Shown: positions 17,158 through 26,300 of the stretch, piece by piece
How positions within the stretch are numbered: position 1 is the first letter of the stretch
Layout: each line of letters opens with the position of its first letter
DNA from: an uncultured Acetobacteraceae bacterium
GTDB lineage: Bacteria; Pseudomonadota; Alphaproteobacteria; Acetobacterales; Acetobacteraceae
Direction of reading: 5' to 3'
Length of the DNA stretch: 64,000 nt
Assembly (NCBI GenBank): GCA_903918315.1
Contig: CAIXEA010000025.1
Coordinates: 1 to 64,000, forward strand
The notes under the pieces: model-generated
What the model saw: the letters and a program-made list of their open reading frames with translations, nothing else
Told to the model about the DNA's origin: nothing
Database searches by the model: none
Made by a program: the position numbers and the translations under genes

Positions 17158-17663
17158 TTAGCTGCGGTTTAACCACCAGAAGCCCGCATTCAGATAGGTG
17201 GCGAAACAGGTCCAGGCCAGATAGGGCAGCAGCAAGCCGGCCGCCAGCGGGCGTTTGCGCTGGAAGCTCATGATGGTCAGGCAGATCAGGCCGACCAGCA
17301 GCAGGATCACGACCAAACCCAATGCCGGGTTCCGCAGTCCGAAGAAGGCCGAAGACCAGGCCGTGTTCGCGGCGAGTTGCCATCCCCATAAACGCAGCGC
17401 TCGCCCACTTTCCGGCCGCAGCCAGATCAGCCAGGCCGAGACTCCGATCATGATGTAGAGGATGGTCCAGACGGGGGCGAAGACCCAGTTGGGCGGTGTC
17501 CCAGGCGGGGCGGTCAGGGACGGGTACCAGGTGCGGACGGCATCCGCGGTGACGGATCCTCCGGCCGCGCCAACCAGCAGGCACAGGCCGACGAAGCCAA
17601 GCAGCGCCGCTGCTCGGCCGGGAAAGGGTCCTTGCTGCCTGGGGGTGGTCTGGCGGAAAACAC
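17158..17663 (-). pseudogene. tspO: TspO/MBR-family membrane protein, 5' end disrupted
   Basis: The TspO fold is clear: GLCLLVGAAGGSVTADAVRTWYPSL, then PPNWVFAPVWTILY, WGWQLAANTAWSSAFFGL and a last helix LAWTCFATYLNAGFWWLN, giving five membrane spans. In the reading frame, no ATG, GTG or TTG lies between the upstream gene's TAG and these residues. The only RBS-like AAGGAG precedes a GTG at 17663 that is one base out of frame. Adding one base in the C- and T-rich stretch 17620-17660 would restore a protein of about 168 residues. TspO binds tetrapyrroles and tunes stress responses. Possible sequencing error. Confidence 0.75.
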
Positions 17664-17679
17664 GTCTCCTTGGTTCGGC

Positions 17680-18777
17680 CTACCAGCCGTTCACCCGGGT
17701 CCATATGGCGACCACTTCGTCCTCCCCGTCCACCACGAAATAACGGTCGTGGGCGGCGGCGGTCATACAGGTGTGGTTGGGCGCGATTCGAAGCTTACCA
17801 CCGACCGAAAGCGGGATGAGATAATCGGGGTGCATCTCAATCACCCCGTGTTCCTGATAGGCGCGCGTGACAAAGGCGGGGCCATAGCTGGGCCGTCCCG
17901 CCAGGTCCAGGGCAAGGCCGTAACCGTAGTCGTGCGGGGCATCGGCGGTGCTGCGATCCTTCGACAGCGCCAGCCCCCCGGCATCCACCAGCACCCGCCC
18001 GGGGCGGAGGCCGATGACGCTGGCCAAAACGGTCACGGCGATCCCGTCGATCGCGTGGGTGCCGATCTCGGCCTGAAACAGGTCGCCAAACATATAGACC
18101 CCGGCGCGCATTTCCGTGATCCCGGAGAGGTTCTCGGCATGCATCGCGGTGGGGGAACTGCCGGCCGAGACGATGGTGATGGCGTGCCCGGCTTGTCGCA
18201 GGCGCTGGGCGGCGAAGGTAATGCTCGCCCGTTCCTGCTCCGCGATGGCCGCCATGTCGCGTATGCCGCGTCCGCTGTAGGAGTGGCCGGCATGGGTCAT
18301 GACGCCGACCAGGCTGGCTCCGAGCCGGGCCGCGATCTCCATCAATGCCGCGCTGTCGGGCACGACACCGCTTCGCTCTTCCCCGCAATCGACCTCGATC
18401 AAGGACCGGGGTGGCTTTGGGTGCGCGGCGATGGCGCTGGCTGTCTCGGGATCGTCGGTGACCACGATGATATCAGCGCCGGCGGCGTTCAATTTTGCCA
18501 CATGGTCCAGTTTCTGCGGCGTGATGGCGACCGCGTAGAGGATGTCACGGATCCCGTGACCGGCGAAATACTCCGCCTCCGCCAAGGTCGACACGGTGAT
18601 TCCGCCGGGCTGGCCGAGCAGCGCCATCCGTGCGACCTCGATCGATTTGGCGGTCTTCATATGGGGGCGCAGCGGCACACCCAGACGCGACAATGCGCCC
18701 GCCATGGAGCGGATGTTCCGTGCCAGGACCGTTCGATCCAAAATCAGGCAGGGCGTCGGCAGATCGGCTATTCTCAT
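17680..18777 (-). CDS. DSD1-type PLP enzyme (D-threonine aldolase / D-serine dehydratase-like)
   Basis: 365 residues from the ATG at 18777, which overlaps the M81-peptidase stop as ATGA. It has the alanine-racemase-like barrel, with PLP Lys in RPHMKTAKS and LIEVDCGEERSGV in the middle. The C-terminal metal site NHTCMTAAAHDRYFVVDG supplies the His and Cys ligands typical of D-serine dehydratase and D-threonine aldolase. The enzyme would cleave or deaminate a D-hydroxy amino acid. Its coupling to a peptidase suggests it deals with D-residues released from a peptide. This link is inference. Confidence 0.85.
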   Translation of the reverse strand: MRIADLPTPCLILDRTVLARNIRSMAGALSRLGVPLRPHMKTAKSIEVARMALLGQPGGITVSTLAEAEYFAGHGIRDILYAVAITPQKLDHVAKLNAAGADIIVVTDDPETASAIAAHPKPPRSLIEVDCGEERSGVVPDSAALMEIAARLGASLVGVMTHAGHSYSGRGIRDMAAIAEQERASITFAAQRLRQAGHAITIVSAGSSPTAMHAENLSGITEMRAGVYMFGDLFQAEIGTHAIDGIAVTVLASVIGLRPGRVLVDAGGLALSKDRSTADAPHDYGYGLALDLAGRPSYGPAFVTRAYQEHGVIEMHPDYLIPLSVGGKLRIAPNHTCMTAAAHDRYFVVDGEDEVVAIWTRVNGW

Positions 18778-20315
18778 GCGGGCGGGGTCCATTCAGCGGT
18801 ATCGTCGATCGGAATCACCGGCCGGGGCATGCGCCGCCACGGGAAACGCGACAGGATGGGGCTGGTCAGGCCCGGCGCATCGACCTCGACCACGTCTTCA
18901 TGCCGGAAAAATTCGTCGAAGCCGCCACGAAAATGCCCGCGCGATTTCACCACGACAACCCGTGCCGCCGCGATATCGAGGCCGAAGGCCTCGAAGAAGA
19001 TCGGATCCGCGCACTGATAGCGATTGCCCAGCACGACAACCGTGATGCCGGCGATGTCGAGCGCTGCCCCAACGCCAATATCGAGCGTGTTATTGGCATA
19101 GATGCCACGCCGGCCGCGGAGGAACTGCGGGGCGAGCGCGCGCACGGTCGCCGTCGCGCTGAATGGCTTGGAGAATTCGTCACCGCCGTCACGGTTGAAA
19201 TGGGCGGTAAAGGTCTGGCCAACGCCGCGCAGCCTTGCCTCCGCCGCCAAAGCGGGATCATGGATCACACCGACCAGGGCCTCACGAACGCCGGCCTTCA
19301 GGAATGCGTCCAGGATCCATATCGTGTTGCCGCGCCCGCCACCCCCGGGATTGTCGGCCACATCGGCAAATACCAAGGCGTGGGTGGCGGGGGCCTCGGT
19401 TGATTTCGCGCGGGCGACAGCGTCGTCCAGGCTGGTCAACGATGGCCGGAACTGATCCCGCCGGGCCCAGCCGGCCTGGGCGATTTCCAAAGCCAGCGAC
19501 CGGGCGGCATCCGCATCGGTGGCGGTGACGACCGCGGTGAGGCCGTTGAAGGCCGTGTCGGCAAAGGCAAAGCCGCCCATCACGGAAACATTGAGCACGC
19601 GTCCCGCATAGGGGGCTTCTCGCATGCGGCGCTGGCCGAGATCGATGAGTTCGCCATAGGGCCGATGCGGGGCGTCCTGGCCGGTGAGCATCGTCACCGT
19701 GGGGGGGACGATGGGCAGGCGGACATGTGCCAGATGGGTCTGTGTTCCGCTCAGGAGCTGGCGCATGATTTGCGCGGATTCGGCGCCTCGCTCACGCATA
19801 TCCAGATGGGGGTTGGTGCGATAACCGATGAAGGCGTTCACCAGCGCGACATCGGCGGCCGCGACGTTGGCGTGCAGGTCATAGCTGGCGACGATTGGGA
19901 TCCGGTCGCCGAGGACGCGCCGGATCATCGTGAGAAGCGTGCCCTCGGGGTCATCGTCCTCGGTCGTCAGTCCGGCGCCGTGCAGCACGCAATAGACGCC
20001 GTCCAGCGTGCCGGCGGCGGTCAGGTCCGCTTCCCAGGCTGTCATTAAACGGCTGAAGAACGCCGCATCGACCGGGCCATTGGGTTCCGCCATCGCCACC
20101 AGGCTCGGGATCGGCTCCCAAGGGCCGGCGGCATCCATGTCGGCGATGAAGCCGGGCATCTCGCCCAGCATGGACGGCGCGGGAAGCCGCGCGTTGGTCA
20201 GCATGGCGGGCCCGCCCATCAGGGTGCGTGCCTCGAAATCCGCCTGCGTGGCGATGGGTGCGAAGCGGTTGCATTCGATGGAGAAGCCCAGCAAGGCAAT
20301 GCGGGGGGGCGTCAT
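18774..20315 (-). CDS. M81-family metallopeptidase (MlrC-like)
   Basis: 513 residues with RBS GGAGGAGA. Family features include IALLGFSIECNRFAP at the start, YCVLHGAGLTTEDDDPEGTLL, SYDLHANVAAADV (metal-binding Asp and His), ADVADNPGGGGRGNT and a C-terminal DUF1485/MlrC region. M81 enzymes are zinc peptidases named for microcystinase C, which cleaves the linear microcystin product of MlrA/MlrB. Most homologues have unknown substrates. No signal peptide is seen. It is translationally coupled to the DSD1-type gene and lies 64 nt after the threonine-synthase-like gene. Confidence 0.88.
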   Translation of the reverse strand: MTPPRIALLGFSIECNRFAPIATQADFEARTLMGGPAMLTNARLPAPSMLGEMPGFIADMDAAGPWEPIPSLVAMAEPNGPVDAAFFSRLMTAWEADLTAAGTLDGVYCVLHGAGLTTEDDDPEGTLLTMIRRVLGDRIPIVASYDLHANVAAADVALVNAFIGYRTNPHLDMRERGAESAQIMRQLLSGTQTHLAHVRLPIVPPTVTMLTGQDAPHRPYGELIDLGQRRMREAPYAGRVLNVSVMGGFAFADTAFNGLTAVVTATDADAARSLALEIAQAGWARRDQFRPSLTSLDDAVARAKSTEAPATHALVFADVADNPGGGGRGNTIWILDAFLKAGVREALVGVIHDPALAAEARLRGVGQTFTAHFNRDGGDEFSKPFSATATVRALAPQFLRGRRGIYANNTLDIGVGAALDIAGITVVVLGNRYQCADPIFFEAFGLDIAAARVVVVKSRGHFRGGFDEFFRHEDVVEVDAPGLTSPILSRFPWRRMPRPVIPIDDTAEWTPPA

Positions 20316-20379
20316 GGCGTGTCTCCTCCGGTGCGCTCCGGGCCGCGCGGGAGCCTGAGCGCCGTCGCGTGGCGTTCCA

Positions 20380-21513
20380 TCAAAGTATAATCCCTAACAG
20401 GTCCGCGATCCGCGGTGTTGCCTTCAAACCGCTGCCGGTCAGGACCAGAACCGTGGTTTGCTCGGGCGTGATCGCACCCGAGGCGAGCAGCTTCTCCAGC
20501 GCCGCCGCCGCCTGGGCGCTGGTGGGTTCAACATAGATGCCCATCGCGGCGAGGTCGAGCGTGGCGCGGGCGATGTCAGCCTCGCTCAGATGCACCGCGC
20601 CGCCTTCTGTTGCGCGCAGCGCGCCCAGAACCTCCCGCAGACGGATCGGTTGGGCGATCGCGGTGCCTTCAGCGATGGTGGGGTGGATCGCGCCGGGAAC
20701 GAGCGCGTCGCTGCCCGCCAGAAAAGCGGCGGCGATCGGGCCGCAATTTTCCGGCTGGGCGGCGAAGATGCGGGGCATGCGGGCGATCTGTCCGGCGCGG
20801 AGCAGTTCGGAAAACCCGATCTCACAGCCGAGGACATTGGAGCCGGCGCCGCATGGCGTGATGATGTTGTCGGGCGCGATGAAACCCAGATCCTCCCACA
20901 GCTCGTAAGCAAGGGTCTTGGTCCCATGCAGGAAGAAGGGATGCCAGTTGTGGCTGGCGTAAAAGATCGAATCCGACCGCGCCACCGCTGCGTCCGACGT
21001 CGCTTGCCGATTGCCTGGGATCAACTCGACCGCGGCGCCATGGGCGCGCATCTGTACGGTTTTCGCCGGGCTCGTGGAATCCGGCGCCATGATGGTCGCC
21101 CGCATTCCGCCAGCGGCGGCATAGGCGGATACGGCGGCGCCGCCATTACCCGAACTGTCCTCCAGCACATGGGTGATCCCCTGCGCTCGCAGGAGGGAGA
21201 GCATGACGCTGGCGCCGCGATCCTTGAAGCTGCCGGTGGGCATGAACCATTCGCACTTCAGATGGACATTCGCCCCGTGCATTGTGCGGGGGATGAGGGG
21301 GGTGCAGCCTTCGTCCATTGTGATCGGGTTCTCGATCTGCATGGGGAAAGCGGACCGATAGCGCCACAGGCTGCGGGTCGCGGTGTCGATGCGGTCGCGC
21401 GCGATCCCGGGCAGGGATGTCAGCAATAGGGGCGCGTGCCCAGGGCCGCACCAGCGCGGCTGGTCCAGGGGAAAGGTCTCGCCGGTACGCGGGTCGAGAT
21501 AGGCTGCGGTCAT
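20380..21513 (-). CDS. Threonine-synthase-like PLP enzyme
   Basis: 377 residues. The fold-type II PLP motif FMPTGSFKDRGASVM carries the Schiff-base Lys. SSGNGGAAVSAYAAAGG binds the phosphate, and CGAGSNVLG and LVLTGSGLKATPRI line the cofactor. Order and length fit the threonine synthase/threonine dehydratase group. Position in a degradative cluster with an M81 peptidase and a D-amino-acid enzyme favours a lyase or catabolic role over biosynthesis of Thr. The start ATG has AGGAA 8 nt upstream. Confidence 0.82.
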   Translation of the reverse strand: MTAAYLDPRTGETFPLDQPRWCGPGHAPLLLTSLPGIARDRIDTATRSLWRYRSAFPMQIENPITMDEGCTPLIPRTMHGANVHLKCEWFMPTGSFKDRGASVMLSLLRAQGITHVLEDSSGNGGAAVSAYAAAGGMRATIMAPDSTSPAKTVQMRAHGAAVELIPGNRQATSDAAVARSDSIFYASHNWHPFFLHGTKTLAYELWEDLGFIAPDNIITPCGAGSNVLGCEIGFSELLRAGQIARMPRIFAAQPENCGPIAAAFLAGSDALVPGAIHPTIAEGTAIAQPIRLREVLGALRATEGGAVHLSEADIARATLDLAAMGIYVEPTSAQAAAALEKLLASGAITPEQTTVLVLTGSGLKATPRIADLLGIIL

Positions 21514-21616
21514 GCAGGGTTCCTGATGGCGGGCGGCGGAGTGTGCGCAAACGGCGCGCCAGTCTCAAGGGCCAGTCGCAAGGGCGAGTCTCAAAGCCCG
21601 CTTATCGCGGGCCCGT

Positions 21617-22069
21617 TTATCCCAGCGCCCGGTCAAGAATCGCCCGCAGCGTCGTCGCGCCTTGCCATCCCGGCGGGGATACGTGGCCACCAACAGCGAT
21701 GCGGTTTTTCTGCGCGTCTTCCCAGTGCCGGCCGTCGAAGAACCGCGTGGGCCTGAGCGCTGGGCCGTCGATGCCGTCCAGGCAGCGGGCATTCACCGTG
21801 ATTTTATCCGGTTGGGAGCGGGGAATATAGAACGCGTGCATCCCGCAATGCCGGCAGAACGGGTGTTGCGCGATGCCGGTTTCGAACGTGTAGACGGTCA
21901 GCGCGTCCTTTCCGCGCAGCAGCGCAAAATCCGCCGGAAAAATGGGGAGATGCAGGATCCCCTTCTTGGTGCAGACGGTGCAACTGCATTGCGACAGAAG
22001 ATCGAGATCAATGGCGGCGCGGAAGCGAACCATGCCGCAATGGCAACCGCCTTCCCTGGTTTCAAGCAT
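21617..22069 (-). CDS. GFA/CENP-V-type zinc protein
   Basis: 150 residues. The zinc-binding cysteines of the GFA fold are present: GGCHCGMVRF, SQCSCTVCTKKG, and FCRHCGMHAFY. GFA stands for glutathione-dependent formaldehyde-activating, but most members have no proven activity. The core fold normally ends near residue 120. Here a further tail (GGHVSPPGWQGATTLRAIL) extends it. It sits between the threonine-synthase-like and amidohydrolase genes, on the same strand, with no overlap. Confidence 0.88.
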   Translation of the reverse strand: MLETREGGCHCGMVRFRAAIDLDLLSQCSCTVCTKKGILHLPIFPADFALLRGKDALTVYTFETGIAQHPFCRHCGMHAFYIPRSQPDKITVNARCLDGIDGPALRPTRFFDGRHWEDAQKNRIAVGGHVSPPGWQGATTLRAILDRALG

Positions 22070-22100
22070 GCGTCACAGTCCTATGCCCGGGTTTGGCCTA

Positions 22101-23105
22101 TTATAGCGGGCCAACCGGCAGTTTCAGCAGTTTATCGGCATTCCCGTGCGCGATCTTGGCCCTGTCGGCGGGTGAGATCGGCAGCGAATCCAGGAACGCG
22201 CGGGCCCGGGCATTCGATGCGAAGGGGTAATCGACTGAGAACATCAGCCGATCGACGCCGAAGGTCATGAGCGCGGCCATGAATGGGACCATGGTGAAGA
22301 AGCCGCTCGTCGTCAGCCACACCTGATCGGTGAGCGTCTCCCGCACCGATCGCTTCAGGTGGACCTTCGCGGTCGCGGCGGTGGTTTCGTCGATGCGGTC
22401 GAGCATGAACGGCAACGCCTCCCCCATGTGCCCAATGACGATCTTCAGGCCAGGATGGCGATCCAGGGCACCGCTCAGGACCAGGCGCAATGTGTGGATC
22501 GCGGTCTCGATGTGCCAGCCCCAGGTGGCCTGTGCCATGGTGAAGCTGAAATTGCCCGGAAGATTGCTAAAATACGCGTCCCGCACCGGTGCGGCCGGGA
22601 TACCAGGATGCAGATAGATCGGCACATCCAGGGCCTCCGCTTGCGCCAGGATGGGTTCGAAGCGCGGGTCGTCCAGGAACAGCCCGTCGGTGGCACCGTT
22701 CACCAGCACGCCGTGGAAACCGAGGTCCTTGATGCATCGATTCAACTCGACCGCCGCCGCATCGGGCGTATGGAGCGGCAGGTGCGCAAAGCCGCGCAGG
22801 CGCGTCGGATGGCGGGCGCAGGCCTCGGCCAGGACGTCGTTATAGGCTTTGGCGAGAGCGATGCCGGCCTGACCCGGCACAAGATCGGCGCCCGGGCCCG
22901 CCACCGATAGCACCTGCACCGTGATGCCGCTGGCGTCCATGTCGGCGAGGCGCGCGGCCCCCATGTCGGCCAGTTCGGCGCGTTTGAGGGTCTGCGCCCA
23001 CACAAAGTCAGGCGCGGGAAAGCCCCGCTCCAGGACGGCGGCGGGGTCGATCCGGCCGATGATGGCGGGGTCGTTGAAGTGTTCTTCGAGGGCGACGATG
23101 CGCAT
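22101..23105 (-). CDS. ACMSD/LigW-type amidohydrolase (putative decarboxylase)
   Basis: 334 residues, with RBS GGAGGAG. Amidohydrolase-2 pattern: a first ligand pair in ALEEHF (Glu-x-His instead of His-x-His), GVLVNGATDG, YLHPGIP with the second His, IGHMGEALPF with the third His, and SVDYPF with the catalytic Asp. The family performs metal-dependent, non-oxidative decarboxylation of aromatic acids, or hydrolysis. It lies downstream of a carboxymuconolactone-decarboxylase-like gene, which supports work on an aromatic or lactone intermediate. Confidence 0.85.
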   Translation of the reverse strand: MRIVALEEHFNDPAIIGRIDPAAVLERGFPAPDFVWAQTLKRAELADMGAARLADMDASGITVQVLSVAGPGADLVPGQAGIALAKAYNDVLAEACARHPTRLRGFAHLPLHTPDAAAVELNRCIKDLGFHGVLVNGATDGLFLDDPRFEPILAQAEALDVPIYLHPGIPAAPVRDAYFSNLPGNFSFTMAQATWGWHIETAIHTLRLVLSGALDRHPGLKIVIGHMGEALPFMLDRIDETTAATAKVHLKRSVRETLTDQVWLTTSGFFTMVPFMAALMTFGVDRLMFSVDYPFASNARARAFLDSLPISPADRAKIAHGNADKLLKLPVGPL

Positions 23106-23158
23106 GTTGGACTCCTCCGGTCGGATCGCCGGAGGGTCGCACGGGATGAATTTCGGCG

Positions 23159-23719
23159 CTACCGGGCCATGCCGACCGCGCCAGCGGGCACGTCGTAGAA
23201 TGCGAGGGTCATCGCGACGCTGCTGTAATGGCCCATCAAAGTGATCACATCCGTTATGCCGACATGATCGAGCGCTTTGACCGCGCGATCAAACAGGCCT
23301 TTGGCGACCCAGCGGGCATTGGCCAGGGCAATGGCCATTTCGTAGACCACCTGCTCCCGCTCATCGTCAAAGGACGTGGTGAGACCGCTCAGGATCGCTT
23401 CGACCTTGGCCGCGGGCAGCCCGACTTCCTTGCCGCGGCGTTCATGCGCCCAGGTCGGATAGGCGGAGTGGAACTTGCTGGTGATGACGCACACGGCGAT
23501 TTCGCGCTCACGCTCGGTCAGGGAGTATTTGCCGGCGTGGAAATGACCGCCGAAGGGGCCGGCAACCTTGGCCAGCGCTGGGTTATGGATCCAGATCTTG
23601 CTGGGACCGGGCAGACCGCCGCGGCTTTCGAGCATGGCGCGGTAGCCGTCCTGCTGCGCCGGGGTCATCTCATCATAGGGGATTTCGCGATAGCGGCCGA
23701 ACGTGGGGGTGTCGGACAT
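23159..23719 (-). CDS. Carboxymuconolactone decarboxylase-like (AhpD fold) protein
   Basis: 186 residues. The AhpD/CMD core is visible: GPFGGHFHAGKYSLTEREREIAVCVITSKFHSAYPTWAHERRGKEVGL in pieces, with the conserved Glu-Arg-Glu helix and a His at the end of the second helix. The CxxC redox pair of true AhpD is absent (VCVITSKFHSAYPTWAH has one Cys), so it is more like the decarboxylase or hydratase branch. It sits 53 nt ahead of the amidohydrolase gene on the same strand. Confidence 0.82.
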   Translation of the reverse strand: MSDTPTFGRYREIPYDEMTPAQQDGYRAMLESRGGLPGPSKIWIHNPALAKVAGPFGGHFHAGKYSLTEREREIAVCVITSKFHSAYPTWAHERRGKEVGLPAAKVEAILSGLTTSFDDEREQVVYEMAIALANARWVAKGLFDRAVKALDHVGITDVITLMGHYSSVAMTLAFYDVPAGAVGMAR

Positions 23720-23997
23720 GGCGTGGTTTCCTTCCCGAGGACAGTGCTTGGCATTCTATCGGGCGGGAGGGAGGCGGCCATGTCAAGCATCGGGCCCGGA
23801 CAGGCACGATGATGAGGGACCCTGACCGGGTGCCAAGGCCGCTGTTGCGAATTGAGTTCACCGGCTGCGCGGCCACCCGCAGGTAGGGCTTAACGGTCTT
23901 CCAGTTCACGGGCGCCGTTCGACGGCCATCTCCGATGTTTAATGTCAGAAGAAATTCATGCATTTATAGTGTGTTGTCGCGTCGTGAAATACCCAAA

Positions 23998-24990
23998 TCA
24001 GCCTGCTATCCGAGGTAGAACCTTGTCAGTCAACAGCTTGAATGACCGCCCGCTCATGGGCGCGGCCATCAGATAACTCATCCCGATCTCGGCCCCAAAG
24101 CCCATGATCTGGTCCGCCACGCTGTCGGCGGTGCCGTGGATCATCACGTCTTCCAGGTAATACTGAACCGGGTCCTTACCGCCGAAGGTTCGTGCCTCCT
24201 GCCGCACATTGCCGGCCTTACCGACATAGGACGCGATGGTCCATTCGGCGACGCGCCGGGCCACGGCCTCGGCTTTCTCGGCCGTTTCATCCACCGCGAT
24301 CAGGCGCGCCATGGGGATTTCGCGGTCCGCATCGCGAAACCCCGCCGCCGCCAGTCCCGCCCCGTAATGCCGCCGCTTCGCGATCAGATCGGATCGGGAC
24401 GTGTGCGGGTCCATCAGAATGTTGTGTCCCTGGCTGGCCGCCCATTCGATGGCGGGGAAGGAGGACGCCGCCATCCAGATCGGGGGATGCGGGGTTTGCA
24501 CGGGCTTGGGCAGGACCTCGACGCCTTCGTATTGATGGAAGCGGCCCTGGTGGGACAGGCGCTGCTTGGTCCAGGCCTTCAGCACGATCTCGACCGCCTC
24601 ATGGAACCGCGGCGCGCTTTCATCGCCGGGAATGCCGAAGGCGGCGAATTCGCTGCGCTCGAACCCGCGGCCCACGCCCCAATTGACCCGCCCGCCGGAC
24701 AGGACATCGAGCAGCGCGATTTCCTCCGCCAGGCGCAGAGGATTGTAGAACGGGGCCAGGGACACAGCGGTGCCGATACGCAGGCGCTGGGTACGGGCAG
24801 CGGCCATGGTGCCCATCATGTGGACCGAGGGGCAGACCGAAAAGCTGGAGAAATGGTGCTCAGCCAGCCAGACCGCGTCGTAGCCGGTCTGGTCCATGAT
24901 CACAAACCGCTCCAGCGCGGCCGCGTAGACCGAGGCCAGAGGCACCGAGCGGTCGCGCCAGCCGAAGAACTGCAGGATCCCGACTTTCAT
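23998..24990 (-). CDS. Luciferase-like flavin-dependent monooxygenase
   Basis: 330 residues from the ATG at 24990, chosen because the luciferase fold starts there (MKVGILQFFGWRDR) and a GGGAAG RBS precedes it. The pattern YDAVWLAEHHFSSFSVCPS, LRIGTAVSLAPFYNPLRLAEEIALLDVLSGGRVNWGVGRGFERSEF is typical. The family uses FMNH2 and O2 for monooxygenation or oxidises F420/FMN. A separate reductase must supply the reduced flavin. It is next to a class III CoA-transferase (28 nt) and likely co-transcribed. Confidence 0.9.
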   Translation of the reverse strand: MKVGILQFFGWRDRSVPLASVYAAALERFVIMDQTGYDAVWLAEHHFSSFSVCPSVHMMGTMAAARTQRLRIGTAVSLAPFYNPLRLAEEIALLDVLSGGRVNWGVGRGFERSEFAAFGIPGDESAPRFHEAVEIVLKAWTKQRLSHQGRFHQYEGVEVLPKPVQTPHPPIWMAASSFPAIEWAASQGHNILMDPHTSRSDLIAKRRHYGAGLAAAGFRDADREIPMARLIAVDETAEKAEAVARRVAEWTIASYVGKAGNVRQEARTFGGKDPVQYYLEDVMIHGTADSVADQIMGFGAEIGMSYLMAAPMSGRSFKLLTDKVLPRIAG

Positions 24991-25018
24991 GGTTGCGCTT
25001 CCCTGTTTTCCCGGGAGG

Positions 25019-26212
25019 TTACGCCGCGACCACCGCCTTTGTCTCCACCAAGGCGCCAATCGCATCGTCATCGTAGCCGGCTTCGCGCAGGATCTCCCGC
25101 GTGTGCTCGCCCAGCAGCGGCGCCATGCGGTGCACGCCGGCGGGACTCGCGGAGAAGCGGGCAGGGGGGCGAGCTTGCAGGAGTTTGCCCTCGGTCGGGT
25201 GCTCCATCACCGGGAACATGCCGACAGCTTTCAAATGCGGCTGCTCCGCCACTTCCGTCAGCCTGGCGAAGCTGGTGTGGGGGACGTCGATGCTGAGCAG
25301 CAGTTCCTCCCATTCCGCCGTGGTGCGGCTGGGGGCGATGTCGCGCATGCGGTCGTAGATCAGATCGATGTTGCGGGCGCGGGCGACGGGATCGCGGACG
25401 GAGAATTCGGCGATGCACTCGGGATGCCCGACCGCTTCAAAGAAGGCGCACCAGTTCTCCCCCGAATAAGGCAGCATGGTCAGCCAGCCATCCTTGGTCC
25501 GCACGGGTCTGCGGGCCTTCATGCGCTTGTAGCCCGACGGGCCGATGGGCGGCACGAAAGCCTGGCCGCCAAACATCTCAATGCTGTTGAAGGCGGCGAG
25601 GGTTTCGAGCATCGGCACCTCGACCATCTGCCCCTCCCCGGTGCGTTCGCGGTGCAGCAGCGCGGCGGTGACGGCGGAGGTCAGGGCCATGCCGCAGAGC
25701 TTGTCACCAATCAGGCTGGGGACAAAGGCTGGTTCCTCATCGGTGCCCATGGCGGAGGCGAAGCCCGATGCCGCCTGGATGATCTCATCGAACGCCGGCC
25801 GCGCCGCCCAAGGCCCGTCCTGCCCGAAGCCGGTGGCGGAGGCATAGACCAGCTTCGGGTTCAGCGCCTTGCAGGCCTCATAACCAAAGCCGAGCCGGGC
25901 CAGGCCGGCGGGGCGGATATTGCTGACCAGCGCGTCCACGGTGGGGATGATGCGGCGCAGCACCTCTTTGCCCTCTGGCTTCTTCAGATCCAGCGCGATG
26001 CTGCGCTTGTTGCGGTTCACCGCCATGAACTGCCCGCTCATGCCACGATTGCGGAACTGGCCGGAGTTGCGCCAGGTGTCGCCGGTCAGGGATTCCACCT
26101 TGATGATCTCGGCGCCCCAATCGCCGAGCGTCTGCGTGCCGAATGGGCCGAACAGCACGGTCGTGAGGTCGAGGATACGGAAGCCTTTCAGCGGCCCGGT
26201 TGGTGTGGTCAT
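25019..26212 (-). CDS. Class III CoA-transferase (CaiB/BaiF family)
   Basis: 397 residues. It opens GPLKGFRILDLTTVLFGPFGTQTLGDWGAEIIKVESLTGDTWR. The probable catalytic Asp is in LIGDKLCGMALTSAV, and DGWLTMLPYSGENW lies in the second half. It exchanges CoA between acids. Together with the flavin monooxygenase below and the Baeyer-Villiger enzyme above, it probably activates the acid released after oxygenation and ester cleavage. It is a distant paralogue of the 10301 gene. AAGGA lies ahead of the start. Confidence 0.9.
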   Translation of the reverse strand: MTTPTGPLKGFRILDLTTVLFGPFGTQTLGDWGAEIIKVESLTGDTWRNSGQFRNRGMSGQFMAVNRNKRSIALDLKKPEGKEVLRRIIPTVDALVSNIRPAGLARLGFGYEACKALNPKLVYASATGFGQDGPWAARPAFDEIIQAASGFASAMGTDEEPAFVPSLIGDKLCGMALTSAVTAALLHRERTGEGQMVEVPMLETLAAFNSIEMFGGQAFVPPIGPSGYKRMKARRPVRTKDGWLTMLPYSGENWCAFFEAVGHPECIAEFSVRDPVARARNIDLIYDRMRDIAPSRTTAEWEELLLSIDVPHTSFARLTEVAEQPHLKAVGMFPVMEHPTEGKLLQARPPARFSASPAGVHRMAPLLGEHTREILREAGYDDDAIGALVETKAVVAA

Positions 26213-26300
26213 GGGTTGGCGGTCCTTGGGCGGTTTTGCCCGAGGATAATCGAGCCGGCAGGGCGTGGCGACAAGCGCCGCCAGCGCCCCTGCTCAGACC

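Noticed and set aside
17632-19017. 461-residue plus-strand frame opposite the DSD1-type gene
   Set aside because: Shadow frame of a GC-rich gene; no family features and low-complexity Gly/His/Asp composition.
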